From positions 62,001 through 126,000 of the forward strand of contig AZLU01000064.1 in NCBI GenBank assembly GCA_002224055.1: a stretch of DNA of 64,000 nt, written 5' to 3'. The translations under genes were made by a program, and so were the position numbers. How positions within the stretch are numbered: the first letter of the stretch is position 1; each line of letters opens with the position of its first letter. Positions 45,639 through 56,000 of this stretch are shown here, piece by piece. Under the pieces are notes generated by a model, which was given only the letters and a program-made list of their open reading frames with translations, made no database searches and was not told the origin of the DNA. Origin of the DNA: Pezizomycotina sp. ARF18 (lineage: Eukaryota > Ascomycota).

Positions 45639-48151
45639 TCTCTGCAGAACACTATAAGAAAAGGAAATGTTTAATTACATATTTTTATAATTGAACTGCT
45701 TATGATTTATATGTATGTAGGGTAAGTAGTTACTAACAGGCTAGTCTTTCCTGCTTGTTACTATCGCCTGTCACGGTCGAAGTCAGGAGTAGGTCGTAGG
45801 GGATTCGAGTGAAGCATTTTTGCTTATATATGTATGTTTTTATGCGTAGAAGGTAGTCGATTAAAAGCCGCGAATTGTGGTCCGTAGTGGGGTTCTCTTA
45901 AGTTTTTTCTTGTCGAGTTCGAGATGGTGATATTCGAGTAGAAGCTCGCAACTTTGAAGAGGTTCCTTTTCTTAAGTTGGTATAGATGGATAGTATTGCG
46001 ATATATATTATACCAGTTTTAAAAGGGGTAGCTTAACTTTGTCGAGAGATAGGTTTTTTTTGGGAATAGGAATTCTGGACTTCGTAGGTTATAAAGAGGA
46101 TATATATGGAAGATGAGAACTAATAATGACGAAGAAGAAGAACTTGAGGTTTCTTTTAAAGATAAGAAAAAGACAATAAGGGAAAGCTTTGGATAGGTGT
46201 GTGATATAATAATTTTAGAAAAAAACGTAGGGAGAAAAAAAAGAAAGAAAAAGAATGGTAACTAGTAAACCGGTGAGCTATATTATCAACAAATAGAATT
46301 GTATAAAACTCCCTTTGCGATCTTTCTCGATTATAATAGGGATGAGAGCAAGAGATGTCGACGACCCGCAAGGGAAAAAAAAAAGGTGTACGAAAATGTT
46401 CGGTAGTGGGGTGGTGATATGGTATTTGTCTGGCAATCGGACTCCAACGACGTAATCTAACCTCTTAGCGATTTCGATTACCACCAATTCTGCGATCCTA
46501 TTCTTGGTTACTATTTTATCCAAGATAGGCAGGGAAAAGCAACCGCCGCTTACCTGAAGAATTTATATATATTATTGTATAAAAGCCACAGCAAGGGGGT
46601 CGAATCGAAGGAAGGAAGAGGTCCAGGGATCACGCTGGTCTTAGCCGCCAGTTGCTTCAAATGCCCTTCTTTTTCTTCTTTCTTTCCTGATAGATAATTA
46701 TTATTTATAAATAATTATTATAGTATTAATTTTTATTTTTTTAGATATTTGTTAATTGTTCCGTGTTTTTTTTTTTTCTTTTTCTTAAAAAATTTTTTTT
46801 TTAATATTTTCCTTTATCTCTTTTTAAAGATCTCGATGCCTGTTCGGTTCAACTGCCCTTTGTGTAGAGCGGTCTAAAAGCAGAATAGAAACGTATCGAA
46901 GAAAGTGATCCTCAACACTGATGATAGAAAGGTAGTTCAGGAATGCTGAGCTGAGAGTTGTCCGACGATGATCGAATTATTGTCTCCTGCGTACGTATGG
47001 AAGTCAGGAGAGGAAGATGGATAGGAGTCTGTTGGTCTTTTCTGTAGAAGTTTCGAAAAAGGTCTCCAGCCTTGATCTTTATATCCCCTAGTTTTGAGTC
47101 TTCGTAGGTCGGCAAGGAATTAGTAGAGGGGAAAAATTTTTTTAAGGCTTGCGGGGAGCTTGCTCGTATCACACACTACAGCTATCCGAAATCCTCCATG
47201 TGGACACTCTAGACCCTTAGAGAATAAAGTTATCTCGTGTGTTCTGAATTAGCAAAGCCTTGAAGAACTTAGAGTCAATTGCAAGGGAAAAATGTATTAT
47301 TTTGGGTATAAACCTACTTACCCTTTGAAGCCTTTGGCCATTAATTTTTTAATTTTAAAAACAAAATCCCGGCCCCGGACCGGAACGAACATTCGTCGGA
47401 CAATGCGAACATCTTGTTAGCTGCACCGCGAAGATAAGAAGTTCAAGGAAGTAAGAAAAGGCTGTAGGGGGCCGTTTAGAGAAAGCCTTGTTCCTGGTAC
47501 CTAACGCTAGTATCCTGCACCAGTTGCTTTGCCCGTAGAAGGTAGCTAGACACGTTTCATTGATATTGAAAATCAGGGCATGGTACTTTTACCTATAGAA
47601 TAATAAACAACAATTCGTTTTGTAGCCCCGTCGAGTAAGTTTTAACCAAGCTGTACGACGGAGCAAATAAAGAAAAGACTTTTAAAAATAGCTGTGCACA
47701 TAAAATATATTATTGCGCGATTTTGCAGGGCCTGTTATACGAGAGTACACAGGCCCCAGGGTCCTCGGTGCAACAGCGCACCCGCAAGGGTGCCTGCAAC
47801 GGCCAATGGTTTGGAAAAAGCAGCCGCGCGACCTCGTATAGTCCCGTAGTGATACCGAGCTTATAGCTGGTTAACTGGTTTCTTCTATTTGACAATCCAA
47901 ATAAATTACCCTTTCCAACAAGGATTTGCAGTGTAAGGCAATTGTATTATTCGGATTCCCTTAATGCAAAGACGGCCGAACCAACGAGAAGCCAGCAAAA
48001 AGCACGCTCCTCTCACAAATCTCGATCCATCGAGTAAAATATTCTCTAAGAGTAATGATATTCGTGAATGGAATACGGGAAGGAAAAACGGCCGAAATAC
48101 TTGGAAAAAAAAAAAAACGTCCCGAGAGATTTTCAGCCCCAAAAGGCGGAA
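45639..48151. other. Gene-poor spacer
   Basis: No convincing gene. Features are a 16-bp perfect palindrome ATTATTTATAAATAAT near 46700, AT/poly-T-rich sequence at 46680-46820, a Pol III-like minus-strand segment at 47362-47432, and a GC-rich hairpin GCACCC-GCAA-GGGTGC near 47777-47792. Confidence 0.4.
47362..47432 (-). other. tRNA-like Pol III segment (possible SINE fragment)
   Basis: On the minus strand GGTGCAGCTAACAAGATG resembles an A box, TGTTCGTTCC about 30 bases on resembles a B box, and the segment ends in CCGGGATTTTG then TTTTT, a possible Pol III terminator. No cloverleaf could be completed. Only one copy is seen here. Confidence 0.25.
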
Positions 48152-48312
48152 CACACAAATGGGTAAAAAATTGATGGGAAATTGTCGATCTCTTCAGTGG
48201 ACCACTCTAACTACCCCGTTACATAAATCGTCAAAAAATCGTTTGTTGATTAGAGTGGGTCCGCTAAAGAGATCTGCAATTTCCCATCAATTTTTTCATC
48301 CACTTGACATGT
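48152..48312. repeat. Foldback inverted repeat, arms about 50 bp
   Basis: The left arm (about 48161-48212, with GGTAAAAAATTGATGGGAAA, then ATCTCTTCAGTGGACCACTCTAAC) is matched by the reverse complement of the right arm (about 48249-48302) with only a few differences; weaker similarity continues outward to about 48152 and 48312. The loop is about 36 bases. Arm mismatches show it is not a fresh copying artefact. It may be a MITE-like foldback element or a structured transcript. Confidence 0.8.
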
Positions 48313-50509
48313 TACGCGCGGCCTGTGTTGGTTTGTCGGCTCACAGTTCCCGAATTCGTAGGACGACTTGAATGATTTCGTTGAGAACTCGCACGTCCGA
48401 TCGAATATCATCGACCGGATCTCAAAAATGAAGAAAGGCGCTGAGAGCGCGCATTCAGAACACATTGGTCGTCTGTATATTATATGAAACAACAAAAGTC
48501 TCAAACACACCATTTCTGGGTGGAATTTTGGAAGCCAAGTTCCAGCAATCAAGTTAATCCTCCATTGAAGATTCTGAGCCAGACTCTGCTGTGAAAGCTT
48601 GTTTCACAGAGAATTTACCAATTGGGTTTTTCGATAGTGACAGAAAGCACTGATTCGCCTAACAGTACTGCCAGAGAATAATGGATAGAGTTTCGGTGTC
48701 TCTGAATTAAAAGGCATGCTAGGTACCACAGCAGACTTCAGACTCGACCGCTCCTTGATCTCGGAGCGGGGACAGATAATGGAGCTAATCGCTGCATCTC
48801 GCGCCGTCTCCTCGATAAAATGCTTGAAAGAGCTCTGGAGCGTATTAATAGCATGCATCTGTATATCAAGCTTGAGCGTGGAGAGGCCATCGGGTCCATC
48901 CCCTCGCTGCTAGCGCCCTTCTGCCACGGATTTTTGCTACTTTCACCTGCCGTAGTTGTCTCGCGTCTCGCGCTGCTGGGTAGGACGGCAAAATCGGTTC
49001 AACAGTCCTCGCTTGCCGTCATTCTCCTCTGACTTCTTCCTCCCTTCGCACTCTCTGTAGGACAGAAGCACAGAAGCACAGATGTACAGAGGTTCAACTA
49101 GTGCTGCGTAGGTGATACTCTAGTTCGGAGTAACGCTTATCTCAAGCTCCAAAAAGGAAAGAGATTGAGCTTTTCATTCGCTTCATCGCGAAGATTGAGT
49201 TTCCATGTTGTGAATGATCGCAAAGTAAGATTTGGCCATCGGGAAAACTGTGGATCGATCGAAGATTGTTACCCGAATCAGTCAGTGTTCGGATATATCT
49301 TCTTACAAATAATTTCTCCTGACTTTCCTGAAACCGCCAGCGAGTAGTGATGATCAGTCACAATGATCAATGGCTGTGAAACTGTATGATGATTATGTAA
49401 TTTTCTTCCCGCGATATCTTGGACGACGATGAAAAGGAAGTGTTCTCGAAGGGAGACGGTCGCAATTAACTGTTCTCGAGATAATCCTTTAACTGCCCGA
49501 ATTGAATTCAGATAAGCAAAGAACTTACAAAGAAGGGTATTGATATAAAGTATACTCCTGAATTAGAAGCATGGTATGATTCCTGCTCGGGTGGTCCTTA
49601 TTGACGGTGGGGTTCTAGCCTCGGTTTTTTTTTTTTTTTTTGAGGCTTTGGTGGGGAGACACATACAAAGTTGTTGTGTGTCAGAAATTGGACCATTAAA
49701 CATTCTAGAACCTGCTCCGCGGAGTGAGCCTATTTGCCCTAGAAGTTCGCATGCCCAGCAGCCTCGAAATTTTGTTTTCAAAAAAGAGAATTGATCACGT
49801 TTCGCAGATAAGAAGATTTAAAATAACGTTTAAAAGCAAGGCTTTCACGTACCATAGTGCCTGTATCGTAGCCTTCCATAGCTTGAATTTTAACGCAAAT
49901 ATATCAGTAGATGCTCCGAATTCAGCTTGATCTGAGTCAGTGGTCTCTCATTGGTCGTTTCTGAGCCTAACCTTGATGGCGTTTCAGGCTTCGCGACGCA
50001 CGAGGCTTTGCTTCGCACGACTGCGCAGCCATCTCCTTGTCGCTTGTCTCGGGCTTTCAGCAGAGCAGCACAGATGGCATAGAAAACCTGATAGATGAAA
50101 TACAGTGAAGATGAAATCGCCTCTGTTTCCAAGCTCCAATACCTTCGCTGGACTGCTTCGAAGGTGTAATTGACAGAACGAACAGCTTTTCGCAGCAGCA
50201 GCGGTTAATTCTTCCACTTTTGAGAAAGCTTACTGGGAGAGCTGGCGTAACGAGTTGCTATTGGCAACCATCACGCCCAGGGGGCTTGCATTATTATTAT
50301 GCCCACATTATAACCCACCAGCCACAGCGAAAACAGCAGTAACTGCCAACCAGAAGAAACAAACAAAATAAAAAAAAGCTTAGCTCTTTTTTTTTTTTTT
50401 TTTTTTTTTTAAACCATCTTCGAGCACTGTATGGTGCGGCCCCTCTTTCGAGCTTCGAGTACAGCTTCAAATTAACTCCTTCGAAAAATTTTCGTCTTTC
50501 ATCTTTCGT
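48313..50509. other. Unclassified region with minus-strand open stretches
   Basis: On the minus strand 48604-48858 continues upstream in frame-shifted fashion toward 48900 (GLSTLKLDIQMHAINTLQSS then FKHFIEETARDAAISS), and 49984-50217 begins MEELTAAAAKSCSFCQLHLR. The amino-acid texture is protein-like and both lie on one strand, so a decayed or frame-broken gene at about 48600-50280 is possible. No domain recognised. A T18 run is at 49626-49641. Confidence 0.3.
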
Positions 50510-51001
50510 TTGAAGAACTGGGCACTCCTGGGATTCAGTTTTGATCCGTTTCGATTCGTAGAATACCCGTCGTTCGTTTCGATTTTACCAGCGACTTCTT
50601 CTCCGGTGGAAAAAGCGGGCCGCCGTATATACTTCCAAATCGAGCTGCAAGCAAAAAAAGGAAAGAGTCATCTGAGGTATGTTAGCCGGAAGCTCAAGTC
50701 GAAGAGGGCAAACAAAGACAAAAAGTCTCAAAGACCTAATCATATCCCTTTGATCAAAGGAAGCCAGGCGTTGTTTAACATTGCATTACAAGCCATAAAG
50801 CATTTAGCCGCCAAGAAAAGAAAAAAAAAAAAAAAACAAGCGGCCCTTTGTTGAAAGGCTCAGACGACCAAGCCGCATCTTTTCCCCGCCGTCAAGACCT
50901 AAGCCTCAGACACATACCTCCCGCGCTTTTTTTTCCTTGTCGCTGCAGCTTTTTTGGGACATCGAGTGTCCCGTCTTTGTTTTTTCCTCTCTCTCTACCA
51001 G
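50510..51001. other. Spacer with a low-complexity open stretch
   Basis: T20-type run near 50390-50410 just upstream. An open stretch at 50510-50854 (plus, 114 codons) ends in a Lys-rich homopolymer and shows no motif. The remainder is CT-rich. Confidence 0.35.
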
Positions 51002-51271
51002 ATGAAACCAAATGAGGTTGTGGTCCTGGTGGTAGTGCTGCTGCTGCTGTTCTTCGCGTTCGTGGCTTGGGCGCTGGTGACGTATAATGCATTCGTGGGG
51101 CGATGTTCACGAACTGGCGGCGGAGGACGTACATCGTGGAGGAGTAGGGCACGGGCATGTCGTTTCGTTTTCTTTTTTGAATGTTTCGGTTTTTTTTCCT
51201 GGTCTTGTCCTTTTTTTTTAGGCTGTTTTTGTCATGGATTCTGCATTCTGGTTTTGGGCTTTGACGGTTGA
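51002..51271 (+). CDS. Possible short single-pass membrane protein
   Basis: From ATG at 51002 the frame reads MKPNEVVVLVVVLLLLFFAF then VAWALVTYNAFVG, a strong single transmembrane helix, before drifting into Arg/Gly and Phe-rich low complexity. A CT-rich leader precedes the ATG. The hydrophobic run is encoded by a GTGCTG-type repeat and could be chance; a frame change after the helix is possible. No family recognised. Confidence 0.25.
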   Translation: MKPNEVVVLVVVLLLLFFAFVAWALVTYNAFVGRCSRTGGGGRTSWRSRARACRFVFFFECFGFFSWSCPFFLGCFCHGFCILVLGFDG

Positions 51272-51341
51272 TGATTGTGATGAACTGTTGTTGTTGGGGT
51301 CGGGATTTTCAAGGTAGTGGTTGGTTGTTATTAAGACTCAG

Positions 51342-51378
<37 letters not shown>
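51342..51378. repeat. T20-A17 foldback homopolymer
   Basis: Twenty T (51342-51361) directly followed by seventeen A. The strongest of several T-to-A junctions in the window. Confidence 0.8.
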
Positions 51379-51889
51379 CCAAGCATGTATACCTGAGTAT
51401 TTTCTTTTTGCTCTTCTGTATAACGGCACATGTATCTTCTCAACTTTTATATACTCACGATTTCTTCACCAATTTTTAGTCCAGGCTAGTAGCATCTTGT
51501 TCGTTTCAATATATATGTATATTTACCGAGTATGTAATCACAAAGCATGTAAGTTAGCGAAAAACCGCAAGGGAATATTTGGATATAATGTCATCTACTC
51601 CATTTCAATCGATTGAATACTACGCCTACTCTATTACAACAGAATTAGGGGGGAGGGAAATAGTGAACTATGTGACAGTGATGTGTGATTGGATGCGAAT
51701 GGGGGGAATTCCTGGGGGTGCAAAAAGAGGGAAGAGGGAATACATGAAAAAGGTTGAAACCAGAATCAGCAGACAACTGTATGAACATGCACCATACTTC
51801 TATACATGCCATTTACAATAAAAAGAAAGAGGAAGAAAATAAGTGCTCAAAAAAACAAAACTGTGGACAATAACATCAAAGTAAACTAC
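51379..51889. other. Spacer
   Basis: AT-rich 3' flank of the CLD1-like gene. An open stretch at 51579-51821 shows no motif. Confidence 0.45.
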
Positions 51890-53757
51890 TTAATCATGGG
51901 ACTTTGTGGCCTCCTGCACGGCTAGCTTTGCCTTCTCCAACTCGACAGCCTTCTGCAAACCGCTGACGACGTCGTTAAATTGCTCCCACCCGTCTAGGTA
52001 GACGTGGTGACCGGCTCCCTTTATCGTCCCGATCTTCGCTTTCCTCCGGCGGCGTTGACCTTATCCACGGCAGCCTTTCCGGCCTTTCCGTCCATCCAGT
52101 CGTTCTCGCCGTACAGGAACAGCATCTCGACGTTCTTCTCGACCTTTTCGATCCTCCGGATCAGGGGGTCGCGAGCATAGGCACCCGGTGCGAGTAGGTA
52201 CGCCAGAGCATACTCTCCGGATCCCCGCTGGCGGAAGAGGAGTACGCGTACGTGTGTAGCGCCTGCGCCTCGGCGCTGGGGAGCATCGAAAACCGCCGCG
52301 ACGTCCAGCCCGACGTCAGCCTGGGGCCCAGCGGACCGGACCACCGCACCAGCGAGAACGGCGAGATGTTAGCGTCCCACAGGTACGTCAACCATCCCGG
52401 CATCGGCCTCCGCGGCGGCGGCGTGCTCGTACCCGCTACGTTCGACGGCGGCGTCGACGTGCCCGACCTCGTCGAGACAGACTGATCGTCGTTGAACTCG
52501 CGGCTGACGGCTGCCATTTCGCCGGAAACGTCGGAATGTCCGAATTGACGGCGTACGGATCCTCGGGGATACCGACGGGCGAGGCGAGGATGAGCTTCTC
52601 GATGCGTCCGGGGTACTTGAGGGCGTAGCAGACGGCGAGGTAGCCGCCCAGCGAGTGGCCCAGGAGCGTGAACCTGTCGAGCCCGCGCTTCTTGCGCCAC
52701 TCCTCGAGGGAGTCTATGAAGAAGTCCTCCGCTTCCGTACCTTGGCCATCTTCTCCGTGGCTTTTATCTTGAACGAAGGGCGGGCGGAACGGCCCATGCC
52801 CAGCAGGTCGAGGGCGTACAGCGACCATCCGGGCCGCTTCGATAGCGCGTCGAAGTTTTTGTAGAAGAAACCGAGGCCGGCGCCGTAGCCGTGGACGATA
52901 ACTAGGTTGTTGGGGGAGGGGTTGCTGCCGTAGCTCGTCCTAGTGATGGAGAATTCGTTCAGGTAGTGCTTCGGCTTGGGGAGGGGAACCTCGAGTGACG
53001 CGCACACCCGGTCATCGTCAGTTGTGAGGTGGGATACGGTGGCGGCGGGTTCGGTAAGCTCCGTGTGATCTTGCTTCCTGTGGCATTTGGTGGTGTGGTG
53101 GTGGAATCGTGGTGGAGGCCGAAGTGCGGATCGTGGTGGAGTAAAAAGGGATGAATTGGAGGACGTTGGCTTCTGCTACCGCGGGTGAAACGGAAGACCA
53201 CTGAGTAAATAGGGATCAACGTGTTAGCGCTTAGGAAACAAAAAAGGAATAAACTATTATCCCTGTTCTATGCATGAAATTTTGTGTTTTCAAAAAAAAA
53301 AAGCTGTAATTGGAAAGAAAAACCGTACCCATTGCGAGAAACCCTCCTTGTACGAAAGCGGGAAGAGGTTACTTGGAAGCTTTGGCCTCTCGTCCTTTGC
53401 TGCTGCCGCAACTTCTTTTTGCCTCTGCCTGGCCAGCGGACTCTGGCCGGAATCAGGGAGACTGACGTCTTCGGTGCTCGAAGCCATCTCTCTATGATAA
53501 CCTCTCCTGAGAAGAGCGTGTGCGAAAGGGTGAGGGTGGTTGTTTAGGTCGTGTGGTGAAGAATTCGAGACTGGTAACTCGAGTGGTATTGCAGCTGTAG
53601 CTGCTGCAACGGTGGCGGTCGAAGCTGTGATCGATGAAGCGGTCGAGTAGAGAAGAGTGTGAATCCAAGGTGACGAAGCCGACGATAACCTGCAAATATT
53701 CTGTGATGGCACCGCAAGAGCGGGCGTGAAAGATAGAGGTAAGGTGAATGGACGCAA
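51890..53757 (-). CDS. CLD1: Alpha/beta hydrolase, cardiolipin deacylase-like (Cld1/ABHD5 family)
   Basis: Alpha/beta-hydrolase of the CGI-58/ABHD5 group; fungal Cld1 removes a fatty acid from cardiolipin in mitochondria. Probable start ATG at 53757-53755; the Arg/Ser-rich, acid-free first 40 residues (MRPFTLPLSFTPALAVPSQN) look like a mitochondrial presequence. A second in-frame Met at MASSTEDVSLPD is the alternative start. Then NLFPLSYKEGFSQW, an intron near 53200-53320, GVRVTRE and PKPKHYLNEFSITRTSYGSN, the oxyanion strand LVIVHGYGAGLGFFYKNFDA, SLYALDLLGMGRSARPSF, nucleophile elbow LLGHSLGGYLAVCYALKYPG, ILASPVGIPEDPYAV, a Ser/Thr/Pro-rich insert, MPGWLTYLWDANISPFSLVR, SGEYALAYLLAPGAYARDPL, and VEMLFLYGENDWMDGKA. 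The end has the catalytic His in a H-x4-D motif (GHHVYLDGWEQFND) and the stop follows EATKSHD at 51890. Several frame changes, all catalytic motifs present. Confidence 0.85.
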
Positions 53758-56000
53758 CTTGGCGGTATTGATAGGGGGACGAGGGGAAAAGGTCTATATA
53801 AATAAAAAAAAATAATGTTCTAAAACAGAACTCTAGGCTCTTCGAAAAAGAAAAAAGAAACGTTTTTTTGAGCCTAAAAAGAGGACGGCATTAAATGTTT
53901 CCCTTGTTCAAATGTTGTCCCTTCAGCTGCGCCTTGACAATGTACCAAGCAGTAAGTACCGTACAATTCGAAACCGGCTAATAGACGAAGTGGACGAGGA
54001 ATGTTAAATGTGTGGGAGTAAAAATGGGACAACTACTATGCCGAATGAAACAAGCAAAGTACATACAGTAATACACTGTGGTGCAAGGACGGAAGTATAG
54101 GGTAAAAAAGGTGAAGGAGGAGAAGGAGTTTAGGTCTCGATATCGCCGAAATGCATCCACACTAATAAAAAGGAAAGGAAAGGATAGGATGGATAAGATG
54201 GAAAGAAAGGAAGAAGAAGAATTACGTCGCACAGGGAGGAGGAGAGAAGTAGAAAGGGGTCCTTTTTTTACTGGCTACTTTTTATCTTCATTCAATAATC
54301 TCAATTGCGAGGCATATAGGTGGCCAAATTTGGTTATTATTATCGAATCTCTACTATGTTTTGATTTTTGTTGGGAACTTGAAGAATACAAGATCTGTCC
54401 CCTTTTTCACAGCTCATTTCAATGTCTCGGATGTTCCTCCAGATCGGTATCCCCAGCCCTTTTTTTCATCCTCAACCCCAAAAGAGAACACTCTTTATGC
54501 ATCCAGCCCTGTGGCCATGTGCTGAGTGTCCTCGTGATGCTGGAGTAGAGTATTCTCGGATGTCTCTGCCAATCGCAAGATCTGCCGGTAAGTTTGAAAC
54601 CGGTGGAAAGTCATCTCCCTATTGTTTTTTGGAGGCTTAAAGAGGAGTTCTCTCTCTTTCCTTCTTCCAAAAGAAGGGTAAGGCCAAAGACGCATCTGGG
54701 GTAATATTCTCACGAATTCTGGTCTAGCTAACGGATTTCTCATATTACTAGTCTTAGGGTTTTTTACAACACCTAAAAAGTCGTCAATGAAGCTGTAATC
54801 GAGATGGATGGACGGAGCACAGCTGCAGAGAACTTTCTCCCGGTTCTTGGATCCCTGGGAGGATTCTCACATGTAGCTGTTTAGCTTTCCCCTGTTCCTG
54901 GCTTAAGCAGATCGCTTACGGACTTAAACAGCGCACCAAGCTTCTTACTTCCGAGAGAACCTAAAAGTCGTCGTAATTTCTCTCAGTTCAAAACCCCTCG
55001 GCAACTCCAGCAAGCGAGTGTGCATACGAAAAGAAAAGTCGATGCCTGCAGCCTGCGGCCATCTGCGATTCCCGAATTGTCGAATTAAAAAGCTCGACAG
55101 GTGGAAACTTGAAATTTTCTGCAGCGACGACGTAACCCACGGAACCAACCGGTCTAAACATTTATCCGTCCCCGCCGTGAAGATTCGCCTAGGTACAGGG
55201 TCTTGTCGTAATCGATATTCGATGGGGATCTAAATTTAACTAGTAGTATCCCACCTGCAACTGCGACCGATCTGTAATATTCTGAACCTGATTTTATTCA
55301 TCTTCAACTTTACTTGATAGCACAATTTCATCATCATTATTTTTCGACTGTGAGGTTCTTTTAACCGAATTTGACGATGGTGTTCCACAAATTCAATTCC
55401 TTTCACTGCTCCTTGGTTGGTACATCGTACTATATATCAACATATCGTCAGTATGATATTTAGCGCCAAAAGACCCCGCGAGACTCTGATATTAGTAAAT
55501 TCAAAGGTGACAACGATTCATTTTTAGACGCATTCTTGCCTTTTCATTAGAAGGATATAAAATCGTTTTTTCGACTATCAGAAGTTGCGATCGCATTTTA
55601 GGCCTGTCAAACTATATTCTAGTTGATCCAATAAAAATAAATCCGTCGGTATAGAGGCGATGCAAGACATGAAAATTGGTTCCTGGGAAACTGAGGGCGT
55701 CTTAAGCTCACTCACTTTCGCCGGCTAAACTGAAGGTGTTTTAGGATCGATTGCGCCAATTGCAGCAATTTGGTGTTCAATGAACAGGTTCTTTTTTCTT
55801 TTTCTTTTCTCTCTTTTTTTCAATAAGAACTCTTCCTGTTCATAGAGTAGCAAGACAGTAGGCTGTCTACTATTTGGGAGAAGGTAAACCGGTGACAGCG
55901 ACTGTTGTGACATCCTTTTATCGAAGTGCGCGAATGTTCCCGCGCTTACGAGTCACTTTCTAGCACGATGTCCTGTTTAATATTACCAGAGACCTCTATC
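53758..56000. other. Gene-free spacer, A/G-rich then mixed
   Basis: Upstream region of the CLD1-like gene. The open stretch 54078-54548 (plus, 156 codons) is Lys/Arg/Glu-rich at first and then hydrophobic without a motif; I do not call it a gene. No repeats of note. Confidence 0.4.

Noticed and set aside
54078-54548. 156-codon plus-strand open frame
   Set aside because: Lys/Arg/Glu-rich then featureless; no start context, domain or neighbour supports it.
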